Assembly: GCF_000001735.4 (NCBI RefSeq)
Contig: NC_003076.8
Location: forward strand, 6,758,001-6,822,000
Source: Arabidopsis thaliana
Lineage: Eukaryota > Streptophyta > Magnoliopsida > Brassicales > Brassicaceae
Length of the DNA: 64,000 nucleotides
Direction: 5' to 3'
The number at the start of each line of letters is the position of its first letter. Position 1 is the first letter of the stretch. Under the pieces are notes generated by a model. It saw only the letters and a list, made by a program, of their open reading frames with translations. It was not told the DNA's origin and made no database searches. The position numbers and the translations under genes were made by a program. Positions 53,312 to 64,000 of this stretch are shown in pieces.

Positions 53312-53910
53312 ATGAAGGTGAGATCATCTGTGAAGAAGATGTGTGAGTTTTGTAAAACAGTGAAACGTCGTGGACGTGTGTATGTTATATGCTCTTCCAA
53401 TCCTAAGCACAAGCAAAGACAAGGGTTCAGTTCCTTTGCTTATGAAGGAATTACACCTTCCCCTTTGTAAGTGAATCTTGTATCTGGTTTTCGCTTTTGA
53501 GTAATTAGGTGTCTCATTCGGATTTTGGACGGGTTAAATACAGTGTATATTGACTACTGTGAATCACTTACTACCCAAATTTTGTCCTATAGAATCATTG
53601 AATGAAAAGTGAGGATCTATTTAGAGTCTGTTGAACAGTTACTAAAATACATTATAGTGGAACATCACACAGAAGCATGAAGCATGTGCACTTGTTTTCC
53701 TTCGCAGAGTTGAGAGTAACTTACTTAAAAAGTTATTTGGGATTGTAAAACAGGTTTGCTGAGCCGATTGCTAGTCAGGAGTTGGTGAGGCTGCCTGGTC
53801 AGGGGGTATCAGCCGGACTGGCATCACTTTTACACAAAAGGCCTATGCCAACAGCGTATTTCGGATGGAGGTCTGGTCTTGCATCCATTCTCTTCAAACA
53901 AGGAAATTAG
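53312..53910 (+). CDS. Bacterial-type ribosomal protein L36 (bL36), probably mitochondrial
   Basis: A 103-residue protein from two exons, 53312-53466 and 53754-53910. The first about 38 residues are a canonical bL36 ([38 protein letters not shown]) with the zinc ligands C-x2-C, C and H. Bacterial and plastid L36 are only about 37-38 residues, so the remaining 65 residues are a eukaryotic extension. The extension has no charge-rich core and ends [12 protein letters not shown]. There is no separate presequence, as the mature-type N-terminus begins at Met1. It is probably part of the mitochondrial large subunit. The likely locus is At5g20180. Confidence 0.93.
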
Positions 53911-55154
53911 GATGTCAGCATTTCCCTTTTTATTCTTCAGATTTGTAATCGCAGTTTTCTTCCAATTCCTATGAAACATTATTGTATATCTCTCCACTTT
54001 TACTTTGGTCAGTCGTATGCTCCTTCGAGACCTGTTTGATTGTGCCTCGCATGACCTGAACAAAGAGATATATTATGACACTCGAGTATTTGTTTTTACA
54101 TTTTCCACTGGAGCATATGTTAGGGATCAATATGTTTTTCTTTTAGAAAACTCTGGTTAGTGATATCCACATCGATTACATGCCAAGGAAATGAGCAAAT
54201 TGTGGTTGAATTTGTATTGACCGCGTACCAAGTAGTTTGAAATATGTTGTGGCTCATTTGCGCATGTTTATAGTCAAATTTCACTATTCCAAAATGAGGC
54301 TGCACAAAGCACACCCACTAAATGCGAATCAAATACAATGAAACTGGAGAGACGGAGACTTCTCAACGACAACGACCCTTCTCTTTCTCCACCGTTGAGC
54401 ACTCGGCTCGTAGGTCCTACGTGGTGGTGTGAGAGGTCACAGGAAGCCCACTCTGATAGGCATATCCCATGGGCCCCGCTTCTGGACAGTACTACTTTTG
54501 GACATAACAAGCCTTCTTTATTACTTTTTGTTGTAGTTTTCCCTCAGTCAAATCGTTAACAGCTTCATTCCAAAAAAATCACCTCACCAATAATTGTCAT
54601 ACTCTTTCGTAATTTCCATTTTTGAGCTGCAATTTTAACCAATTGATCTCGAGAGATAACCATCATAATTGTGTTTCTTTCACAGGAAACAAAAAATACG
54701 AAAGGGATAATTAATCTACTCAATATATAAAATTCAGAAAGGATAATTTCTCAAAGGTTCAGGATTCCTTGCCAATGAAAATTAACATGATCTTAATATA
54801 TATATCATTTGTTTACTTGGACTATATGACGTATTGGTCACGGTTGTTCTTGAATAATTGAGTTGTTCACTTGTCGTCTGATTAATGTGTTTGGTTGAAT
54901 TCTAACTTTAAAGTTTTCAGTTAATTGTCTTCTTGCAATTTTTAGTTTCAGTATCGAACTTTTAATTTGAATTTGGTAGTTTCGGATTTATAATAGTATA
55001 AATTTAAGAATGATAGTAGAACTTTTATCAATAAATTGTCCTGAAATTTAGTTTGGTTTTTTAGTACACAAAGATGTATAGATGATGGTGTAGTATAAAC
55101 CTGCAAAATCAAATTAAAATTTGCCGTTGAATTGAGCCAAAATAAGCACTTTCG

Positions 55155-55247
55155 TAATCCTTACATTAGTTGTACTATTTTTATCTTATTTTGACACGAG
55201 ACGATTCGTTCAGATTCTCGCTGCTAATCCTTACATTAGTTGTACTA
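55155..55247. repeat. Perfect 23-base direct repeat, 70-base period
   Basis: TAATCCTTACATTAGTTGTACTA occurs at 55155-55177 and 55225-55247, unchanged (the first 20 bases are TAATCCTTACATTAGTTGTA). Confidence 0.85.
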
Positions 55248-55601
55248 CCGAAAAGTTAAAAGTTAGTATCAAAGACCAAAAAACAAAAACAAATACACTA
55301 TTGGCCATGTTATCAACTTAGAAATGGGACCCAAAAAAAATCAAAAGATAGAAATGGTTATGGGCCAAAGCGTCAATTACAACATTCGTGAGCCACATGG
55401 AACCGTGAACCGTACAATCAAAGAAGGACCCACCCACCCAATTGATACTCAAATTACACATATACTTACAATTCAATTTTATTTATAAACAATATTTGTG
55501 TTTTTTGCACACATCTACCTATAACTACATTGATACGTTGTGCAAAAGCAATGAACGAATCTACCGTCCATCTGTTACATTTGCATTAAAAGAGTTTGTC
55601 C

Positions 55602-55918
55602 CACGTGTCATTTGTAGAAAGATCAGCCGTGAACCTATATTTTCTGGTGACACTGCCGTCCACTTGCAATTCTGCGACCTTCGTGAACTTAATATTCCGC
55701 GTTTTGTAACTTTTGTGCACGAGATTTTTATAGCTTAGTAGCAACGAGCAGAGAAGAATCCGCAGACCAATGATATACACAAGCAAAGTCAAATTAAAAA
55801 TCATTTTGGTACACCACTTGGAAAATCAAACCAACCAAACAAAAAAAATCTCGGAGAAAGAACCAAAAACTAATTAACCTAGAAAATATTAATTTATGCT
55901 TAAAACATCCACCACGTG
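55602..55918. promoter_or_regulatory. Two G-boxes upstream of the TPR gene
   Basis: CACGTG at 55602-55607 (as CCACGTGTCA, also ABRE-like) and at 55913-55918 (as CCACGTGAT). They are 491 and 180 bases upstream of the ATG. These are bZIP/bHLH targets, which suggests light, ABA or stress control. Confidence 0.6.
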
Positions 55919-56092
55919 ATTAAAAACTAATCGACGGCTGAGATTGCTTTTCCTTTACCTTCCTCTCTATTAAAAAGCACCGTCTTCACTTCTCATCCCC
56001 AGCTCAAACAAACCTGGAAAACAACAAATCTAAGCTTTCTTCTTCCTCTAATCAAAACCTAAGAATCTCCTAATTCAGATCCAGAACGAGAG

Positions 56093-57171
56093 ATGCTTCT
56101 ACGAAGCGCTTCAACGCCACTTCTAAACTCATTGGTTCATGTCTCGAGTCCAAGAGATTCTCCAATCGAAACCGTTGAATCTGTTCATCAGATTCAACGA
56201 CACAGATCCATAACACTCTCTGCGTCTTCTTCCTCTTGCTGTTATAGCCCGATGTCTGTACACTCTAGCGACGATTCTTCAAGGAGGATGAAAAGAACGG
56301 CGTCAGATAGCGATCTACGACATTTGACATCGACGAAACCGCCGGTGAGTAAGTTTTTGAGCGGTGGTGCTTTGATGGAGGATGTGGATGAAGGAATCGG
56401 ATTCGGTCTTATACGCACTTCGTCTTATGATGGTATAAGTTGGGCTTTGGATGAAGATACTGAGGTTGCTGGCGGTGGTGGTGGTGGGATGTTTCACGGT
56501 GGAGGAAAAGGAAGGAGTGGTGGTAGATCTGATGGTGGTGATGGAGGTGACGATAACACTGATGTTCATTATCGTAAGATGATTGAAGCTAATCCTGGAA
56601 ATGGGATTTTTCTCAGTAATTATGCTAAATTCCTGAAGGAGGTACAGATTTGTGTACTTTCTAGATCTGAATTGAATTGAAATTTTGATTTGGCGATTAT
56701 CATATTGAGATGTGTCGTATGATTGATTGAAACAGGTTAGAAAAGATTACTTGAAAGCAGAGGAATATTGTGGGAGAGCTATTCTGGTGAGTCCTAATGA
56801 TGGGAATGTTCTGGCTATGTACGCTGAGTTGGTTTGGAAGATCCATAAGGATTCATCTCGTGCTGAGAATTACTTCAATCAAGCTGTTGCAGCTGCTCCT
56901 GAGGACTGGTAAGAAAAAGATTCTAACTTTATTAATCAAGCTCTCTTCTTTAGGACTTTGATAGTAGTTGTGTGACTCTTGTGCTTGAATTCTGACTAAC
57001 GTACTTGTTGTTTTCTGCAGTTATGTACAAGCTTCGTATGCACGGTTTCTATGGGATGCTGAAGAGGAAGAAGAAGAGGAAAAGGAAGAGAGACATGAAG
57101 AAGAACTTGAGCATCAAACTTCTCGAATGAATTTCTTCACCGGACCTTCTCCAATCACGGCCATGTCTTAA
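56093..57171 (+). CDS. TPR-like (tetratricopeptide) protein
   Basis: A 290-residue protein from three exons: 56093-56641, 56736-56908, 57021-57171. The first about 155 residues are low in complexity: Ser-rich, then a Gly-rich run after DEDTEVAGG. Residues about 160-255 form TPR-type helices (HYRKMIEANPGNGIFLSNYAKFLKEVRKDYLKAEEYCGRAILVSPNDGNVLAMYAELVW, in pieces, then AENYFNQAVAAAPEDCYVQASYARFLWDAEEE). An acidic Glu-rich run and a short tail ending SPITAMS follow. TPR arrays mediate protein-protein contacts. The specific role is unknown, though this plant subfamily is often stress- or light-responsive. The likely locus is At5g20190. Confidence 0.92.
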
Positions 57172-58775
57172 ACTCGTGGTCGGCATTACCATCCTTTATA
57201 GATTTAGATAAACGTGTCACGTCTATGATTTTATTATCTAACCCTTTTGTTTAATGTGAATTCTTTAGCTAAGCCTTTTTATGGGTATTTCTTTACTCGG
57301 TGTTAGAATTTGTCTCAGTTGTAGTAATACCACTGAAAGAATAATAAGATATGCAATAAACAATTTGCTTTTTGGTTGGTGTAAATGAGTTGGGGTTGTG
57401 ATATTTGCTGACCGGTCATAGAACCAAGCCTGCACACACCAAACCTATTACAAAGGAGAACAACTATGAATGAAGATGACTGCTAGTTCTTCTTCTGATG
57501 CAGGAACTATGTAGGAATTCAGTGTCATGTTAGCCATTAGAAAGGCTGAGAATGTTCTCGTTAGGATAACGACCGGCGCCTCTTGTTAAAACCTACTTGA
57601 GTCCGTAAAATCATGTCGAAGAGAAACCTGGTAACATTAAGTCCATTTAGAGGATTTTTAAGCTCAGACAGATAGACAAGGGCAGTGAGCTAGCTGTCCA
57701 TGAGACCTGAAGTTTGTAGACTTTGATCAGCAGAATAGGGTATTTGACTTTAGAGAAGCAACTTTCTGTAGCTGAGAAGCAACTTCCTGCCGCTGGCCGC
57801 TCTATCTTGCTCGATGTCAGAGTTAAACGCAGGGGTATATCAGGCTCGGCTCACAGGAGATGGGTTAGGGGGCAGCAAGAGAGTATAATCCATCTCTTTT
57901 GACCAAAAAACTTCAATTGAACTAGACCTATTTTTCATAACACTCTTTTAAGATTTACAAATTAGAGAAATAAATTCCTTTTTTTCTGTTTAAACTTTTA
58001 GGTATTTTATAAGGTTTGTTTTAAAATGATAAAATGTATAGGAAAGCAAATGCTGCGACAATCTTTCCTCTGCCTAGGCAACTTACCATCGCCCCTTGAC
58101 GTTAGACGAATGAAGTTTCCCCATGGTGTGTTTAGCAATTCCTAAGCCGCTTTGATCACTATTTAGTGAGGCTGAAGCGTTACCTTTCTCATTTACAAGC
58201 GTGGAACCAAAATCACGCAAACCTAAGACCAAAATGTGTTTGAATATTTAACTACATTTGAAAAAAAAGTTAGTAAGCAAAATATTTTATTTTAAAAAAT
58301 ATTCTCACGAAAAAAAACACCTAGAATGTCATATTAAAACCCTAAAAAAATTTCAAGTAAACTCTAAACGTTATTAATAACTCCCAAACCTAAAGTTCTA
58401 AACAAATGGTTTATTTCTTTATCATTAGAGATTGTTTTCATTTTTTTGGTTAGATAATCTTTTAATTTTGCTTCCACAATCCACCTAACTCAATTAAAAA
58501 TGATCATGTTTTTATTTTCCAATTTCCTTCTTCTTTTAAATTTCTTGATTTGAGAATCTGAAAATCGATTAAAAGTATATATATATACAAGATTACAAGT
58601 TGTAGAAAATTGTCAAAAGAAAAACACACATGAACAGAACAACCCTTTGACTTAAAAATAGCGCAATTACACTTCAGAATATATTTTCTCGGGATAACAA
58701 TAAACAACAGAGAGATTTCTTCTATAAGGAAGTGGTAAATTTTTTGAGAAAGGAACACTGAAACAAAGAGAGTTC
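57172..58775. other. Spacer between the TPR and nucleoporin genes
   Basis: TPR 3' UTR to about 57370, then a less AT-rich patch at 57420-57900 with a 21-base tandem repeat at 57753-57794, then AT-rich DNA. The nucleoporin leader is near 58690. No gene was recognised. Confidence 0.4.
57753..57794. repeat. Two-copy 21-base tandem repeat, diverged
   Basis: The unit begins GAGAAGCAACTTTCTGTAGC and is followed by GAGAAGCAACTTCCTGCCGC, each with one further T. Confidence 0.7.
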
Positions 58776-61700
58776 ATGGCCACTCAAGGAGAAGCGACGT
58801 TCTCCGCGGCCGCGACGACGACGTCGAGCTATCCGACGGGAGGTGTTGGTGGCAAATTGAAGCGGCAATCGGCGAGGAGGCATGCGGCGACACCTTATTC
58901 TCGACCAACACAGAACCAGGTACAACGGAGGCCGTGGATCTCGAGAATCGTCGATCCTGCTTATCGGATTATTTCCGGCGGCGCTACCAGAATACTTCCA
59001 TATTTCTTCTCGAACGCCGCCTCCGCTCCTGCTCTTGCTGCTCCTCCAGAGGATCAAAATCAACATCAAGGTTTTTGGTCTATCCTTTGCTCTTTCTAGT
59101 CTCGTATTAAGGCTTTTCTTCCTGGAAAATTTCTGCAGCTTTCGGGGTGTGTTATATCAATTGATCTCTATGGTGGTATATCTGTTCTCTGCTTAGGAGT
59201 ATCTAGGGTTTTGTTGAAATTGTTTCGATGCTGTAAATTAGATGTGCCAATCGCCAGGATAGAAGAAGGTTCTTCTGGTTTTGATTCAAGTGGAATTTAT
59301 AGAAGTTAAAGCTTCTCTGTTTGCGTTTTTGTTCATGACTTCTAATGGTCAAGTAAGATGATTTTGTCACCCAGTGTGGTCTTAGTCTTAGCCTCTGTTA
59401 GTTTTTTTTTGCTAGCGAGACACATTGATACTGACCAGATGTATGCTCTGGTGTTACTAAATTTCTTTTAGTGTCAAGTGAGTGATGGGTTTATTACTTG
59501 TTGGCTCAAAAAGTAGTGTTTGTAAAATATATAGTGCAATTGTTATCTCGACTTTGTGCAATGTATTTACAATTTAGTACAGAGAGATGAGTTATTCGTT
59601 CGAGCTGTCATTGTTTAACATTTGGCTCTCTTTATACTAGGTGAGTTGCAGAATAATCCACAGGACAATGATCCCAGTGTAACCCCAATTTCAAATGTAA
59701 GTGTCTTTCAACTACTCCTCGCTCTTTTCTTAAACTCAATTGGGAACTTACTGCTTTCGCTAAGGTGATTTTTTTTGAAGCATTATTTATCATGCTGAAG
59801 TTCTATTCAAAGGAGTTGTTGGTATCTTTGACACTTTGTTGTTAGGCGTTAATTTCTCAACTGATATTACATTGATATCTCAATTTGAGCGAGGTGTTGT
59901 ATGATGAGAAATCGTGTTTGTCTTATCGGTCTGTTTTATATTGCAGCTGATTTAATAGTATAAAGAATGTGTTACCAAAGAATACATTCATGCAATTTTC
60001 TTCTGTGAGATTCTGGTAATATAAATGTATAACACAGATCTTTGCATAACCTAAGAATGATGTAATCTTACTGTTCCGTGCTCTTGCGTTGGATTTTTCT
60101 CTTGATTCCAAGTAAATATCACAATTTTATTCCCTCCTCCTATTCATTCTCTCGTCATTTAATGCCTGCTTTTGTGATTTGTTATGATGGCATACATCAT
60201 TTTCTCCCATTAATTGATTCGAAAAACTTTTCAGAAACCGGAGCCAGCATCAATTGAAGTGGGAGGTCCTAGTGGTACTGCAAACGTGAACGAAGGCAAT
60301 TTCAGTATCAGTGCACAGAGAAGAGGGAAAGCAGCTTTAAATGACGACGTTGCAATCTCGGAGCTTGAAAGGCTAATGGAAGGAAAAACGTTTTCACAGT
60401 ATGTTCTTTAAGTTTGTTACATTAATTGCATTTCAAATGATGCAGATGCTTGATGGAAATGTGCTTCCTTTTACTTGTTTTTTTTGTTAATGCTTATATT
60501 CACGTCTCCGTCATTAGTATCCTATTGACTGGCTGCTTATTTTTCCTTGCCTTTTTGTTATCTTTTCCTGACAGTTCTGATTATATACCATTTTTACACT
60601 GACATCTTTTAATCTCTATGCAGAGCTGAAATTGATCGTCTCATAGAGATGATAAGTTCGAGGGCTATTGATCTACCTGATGTCAAGAGAGACGAGAGAA
60701 ATTTGGAGATTCCTTTGAGAGAGGGAGCCAAGAAAAATATGAGTTTATTTGATAAGGCAAAAGAGCCCATTGGTGGCAAGGATGCTAATAGTGAAATATG
60801 GGCTACACCAACCCCACTTGCAAAGTCAATAGTGAGTTGTTTGCTATCCAGCCTTTTTTGTTAGGACGTTCTGATGAAACTAGCATTAACATGAATTGCT
60901 TAGGCTATTCCAAGTAGCCGGAAAATTCTAAAAGTTTGTTTGCAGACTATAGGACTAATTTGAGGTTGGTCTGTCTGTGAAAACTTATGAAGAAATATGT
61001 AAACAGGAAGAACTATGTAATTTCACATATTTGCTTCATCAAAGAGTTGATGTTTCTTACTTCCCTGGTCCTTGTTTCCTTATTATTTGATTTTTTTCAA
61101 TTTACTCACTTTTTTCGCGTTAACTTTTTTCGTAGATACTTGACGGAGACAAAATACGAGATGAAGTTGGTCTTTCACCGGCAGAACTTGCCAAGGCATA
61201 TATGGGAGGTCAGACATCATCAAGTAGTTCCCAAGGTTTTGTAGCAAGAAATGAAAAGGATTGTTTAGATAGGAGTATGCTTGTAGGGAAATCATCACTT
61301 GCATCACCATCAAGCAAGCCTTCTGCTTGTTGGCCTGGTATCAAGTCAAGTGAGCAATCTGGTTTTGCAACTCCTCAAAGCCGACGAGAGAGCTATGGGC
61401 TTCAAAATTTTCCAAGGACTCCTTATTCTAGAACCATTCTTTCAAATTCTAAGTCAAAGGTGTGTGGAGTTTTTCTTATTACTTTTTACTAAAGATTTTT
61501 GGTATATTTGAGCTGTTCCTTTTTTTTTTGGCTCAGTTGATGCAATTGCAGAACGATAGTAGCAAGCACCTAAGCAACCTCCAGTCTCCCTCTCAAAGTG
61601 TGGAGAGAAGATATGGCCAGGTAAACTCTCTCAGTGGGCTCTATAATTCTGATTACCTGTAAGAGGTTATTTCATAAATGTGCGCTTACTATTTATTTTT

Positions 61701-63620
61701 AGACTTCTAAGACAATATTAAAGAAAGTATTGTATTCTTCCCAAACATTTTGACTTCCAAACTCCTTAAGCAGAGGTGTTGGATGGCTTATGGTGTTAGG
61801 GAATCTACCTAAGATGGGATCTTAAGCAAAGGAACTGTAGCAGTCAGTTAATTGTTTCAAAGTACTGTTCTTGCCACTAGATCGATGGAAATTGTTTTCT
61901 ATTGGCTTAACCAGTGTTTGATTGGTTATCTAATGTATACTTAAAGAATGTGAATGAAACGGTGGTTGATGTGATTGAGGAACAGAAGAATAGATCAAGT
62001 ATGCAATTGTGTGGATGACTTAATTTTGGACACCTTTACCTTGACTTCTCTGAAATTATTTTCGTCTAGGCATTCATAATGTCGTCCTCTAGGTCTTGTT
62101 ACCTTTTGTAAAACTTGGTTCTTAATTAGAGTCATCACTATACTACCTTTTGAATCTTTCCTGGGTTCCGTCTATCTTCCTCAGTTGAAACCTGATAAAC
62201 CACTTTCTAATGTGCACAGCTTAGCAAGGGAAGGGATGGTGGACTTTTTGGACCCAGTAGAAGAACTCGTCAGAGCGCCACGCCGTCCATGGTGTCTCCT
62301 TATTCACGACCTTCCCGTGGTGCATCTCGTTTTGAAAATTCTGCTATCATGAAGAGCTCTGAAGCAGGGGAATCAAGTTACCTATCTAGGTCCCAGATAA
62401 CAACTTATGGTAAGCATAAAGAGGCAGAAGTTGGTACCCTGACTGTGCCTACACATTCTAGTCAGATTGCTAGGACAATATTGGATCACCTTGAACGGAC
62501 CCAATCCCAATCCACCCCAAAAAATAAAACTGCCGAGTTAAAGCTTGCCACTTCCTGGAGACATCCACAGTCTTCGAAAACCGTTGAAAAAAGCAGCTCG
62601 GACGTCACCAATGTGAAAAAGGATGGCTCAGCTAAATTGCATGAAGATATCCAGAACATTTTCTCTCAGAATCAGCCATCCTCTGTTCTTAAACCACCTG
62701 CAACTACCACTGGTGACATTCAAAATGGAATGAACAAGACCGCTTCAGCGACAAATGGAATATTCCGTGGAACACAAGCAGCAAGTAGCGGTGGTAACGC
62801 ACTCCAATATGAGTTTGGGAAGCCTAAGGGTTCTCTTTCCAGAAGCATGCATGATGAGGTACTTTGAGTACTCGTCTTTTTTTTCTTAATGCATCTTGCA
62901 TCATGTTTTGGCTTCTGAGTGCGAGGAACCTTGATATACCCCGTAACATAGGAAGTAAACAAGCTTAATGAGTTTTTCATTCGTTTGTGACTTTAAAACA
63001 ACCCAGATCTCTCCGGAAACTGGAGAATGGTAACATTTGTGGAGCTATATATATCTTTGTTGACCGTTTGAATTTTGATCTTGTGGCAAATTGAATTGCA
63101 GTTGGGTACTTCTTCTCAGGACGCTGCAAAAGCTGTTCCCTATTCTTTTGGAGGGGAAACTGCAAATCTCCCCAAACCACCATCTCACTCACTGGGAAAT
63201 AACAAACCGGTACTTCCATCGATCTCAGTAGCCAAGCCCTTCCAAAAATGGGCAGTCCCTTCGGGTTCAAACGCTGGCTTCACATTCCCGGTCTCTTCAT
63301 CTGATGGAACAACATCATCAGAGCCCACAACTCCATCCATCATGCCCTTCACAACAAGCCCACCAGTAGCAAGTGGTGGTGGTGTTGCCATTACGAATCA
63401 TCACGAAGCGAGAAAAGATTACGAGATTCCTCAATTTAGTTTCGACGGCAGCAACAGAAGAGGAGATAAGTCGCCCCTGGTGTTTTCGTTTCCCTCTGTA
63501 AGCGAAGAGGTGGTCAGTGAGGATGATGATGCGAGGTTTGGTATCAAATACACATTTGGGTCAGAAAAGCCGGAGAGGATATCATTCAGCTCAGCAGGAA
63601 GTGACGGTGTCTGCTGTTAA
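58776..63620 (+). CDS. FG-repeat nucleoporin-like protein (NUP1/NUP136-related)
   Basis: Eight exons: 58776-59070, 59641-59696, 60235-60398, 60624-60831, 61136-61459, 61537-61620, 62220-62858, 63102-63620. They give 762 residues (757 if the sixth exon begins at 61552). The N-terminal part has a conserved basic block with SRIVDPAYRIISGGATRILPYFFS, which could form an amphipathic membrane-binding helix. Two AITPYSRP-type repeats (TPYSRP, SPYSRP, TPYSRT) recur. The rest is Ser-rich and disordered, with FG/FxF motifs near the C-terminus: YSFGG, FTFP, FSFDG, FSFPS, YTFGS. This resembles the plant nuclear-basket nucleoporin NUP1/NUP136 (At3g10650). It is the likely locus At5g20200. A role at the nuclear pore basket is inferred. 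Confidence 0.88.
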
Positions 63621-64000
63621 AAGACAAGGACAACGGTCTTTGTTTCTTGTATGTTTTCCAAAAAAATTTCCTTTTTTGTTTTCTCGAATTGTTTTTGCTT
63701 CTTTACTTTTGAGAGTAGAATTTTGTGCCTAGATCATGAGTTTTGATTTCTATTCATTTGAGGATTGATTTCTTTATGAATCCGATTTTTATAAAAATAA
63801 AAGGTTAATCGAGATTTATAGGTCGAAAATGTCATTTGATTACTTTAAAATAATACTAACTTTTTACGTTTTAAGTATTTTCTCTCGTATATCCTTAATG
63901 TTGGAAGAATTTGATTGGTGAAAGCAGAGTTGTAGCAATATAAAATTGATGTAATTAGCAGAGTTTGTGGTGGGTTCGAATTAGAGAACAAAAGATATGC
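63621..64000. other. Nucleoporin gene 3' UTR and end of window
   Basis: 3' UTR with T-rich and AATAAAAGG-type words near 63798, then AT-rich DNA. No gene was seen. Confidence 0.4.

Larger units (their letters stand above)
53911..56092. other. Large spacer upstream of the TPR gene
   Basis: Starts with the bL36 3' UTR. A less AT-rich patch at 54330-54500 has open frames on both strands but no family. AT-rich DNA follows, with a 23-base direct repeat (55155 and 55225). The TPR promoter has CACGTG boxes at 55602 and 55913 and a TATA-like TATTAAAAAG near 55968. The leader is C/T-rich. Confidence 0.45.

Overview
The window is gene-dense plant nuclear DNA. Genes have short GT-AG introns and AT-rich spacers, and the gene content and order match Arabidopsis thaliana chromosome 5 around loci At5g20000 to At5g20200. 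That locus assignment comes from recognising the protein families and their order from memory; no search was run. Joining exons by hand gives intact reading frames for every gene listed, and no gene looks broken except the first, which is cut by the window edge. Exon lists are my own splice calls (GT-AG ends plus frame).

Layout. 1-6.4 kb: the 3' half of a proteasome ATPase gene (RPT6B) and a tandem pair of Ran GTPase genes (RAN1, RAN2) whose duplication also covers promoters, introns and 3' ends. 7-8 kb (minus): an Agenet/Tudor-like protein. 9.9-13 kb (minus): the tRNA isopentenyltransferase IPT9. 13.9 kb (minus): a 77-residue tail-anchored protein. 16.4-17.7 kb: an intronless non-RD membrane kinase. 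18.8-21.4 kb: an acyl-protein-thioesterase-like hydrolase. 21.9-24.3 kb: NADH pyrophosphatase NUDX19. 24.7-28.4 kb: mitochondrial NADH-cytochrome b5 reductase CBR2. 29.5-30 kb (minus): mitochondrial pyruvate carrier subunit MPC1. 32 kb: a small MAPK-substrate-family protein. 33.5-35.3 kb (minus): a dynein light chain protein. 37.9-38.9 kb: a four-span membrane protein. 39.5-40.7 kb: a Gly-rich, probably plastid membrane protein. 41-42.9 kb (minus): the SOUL protein HBP5. 44.4-45.4 kb: SPX1, with phosphate-starvation P1BS boxes upstream. 46-47.1 kb (minus): SNU13/15.5K. 47.8-48.7 kb (minus): a kish-like protein. 49.6-52.7 kb (minus): Mediator subunit MED17, head to head with organellar ribosomal protein bL36 at 53.3-53.9 kb. 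56-57.2 kb: a TPR protein. 58.8-63.6 kb: an FG-nucleoporin-like protein.

The genes are mainly housekeeping (proteasome, nuclear transport, splicing, transcription, translation, mitochondrial metabolism) and do not form one pathway. RAN1/RAN2 and the nucleoporin both serve nuclear transport; CBR2 and MPC1 are both mitochondrial. I found no novel multi-gene system. The most interesting material is fine structure: the Ran duplication and its intron repeats, four genes whose first coding exon is only the ATG codon, tandem splice acceptors, P1BS boxes, and small repeat or transposon relics in the larger spacers (13, 31, 33 and 36 kb).
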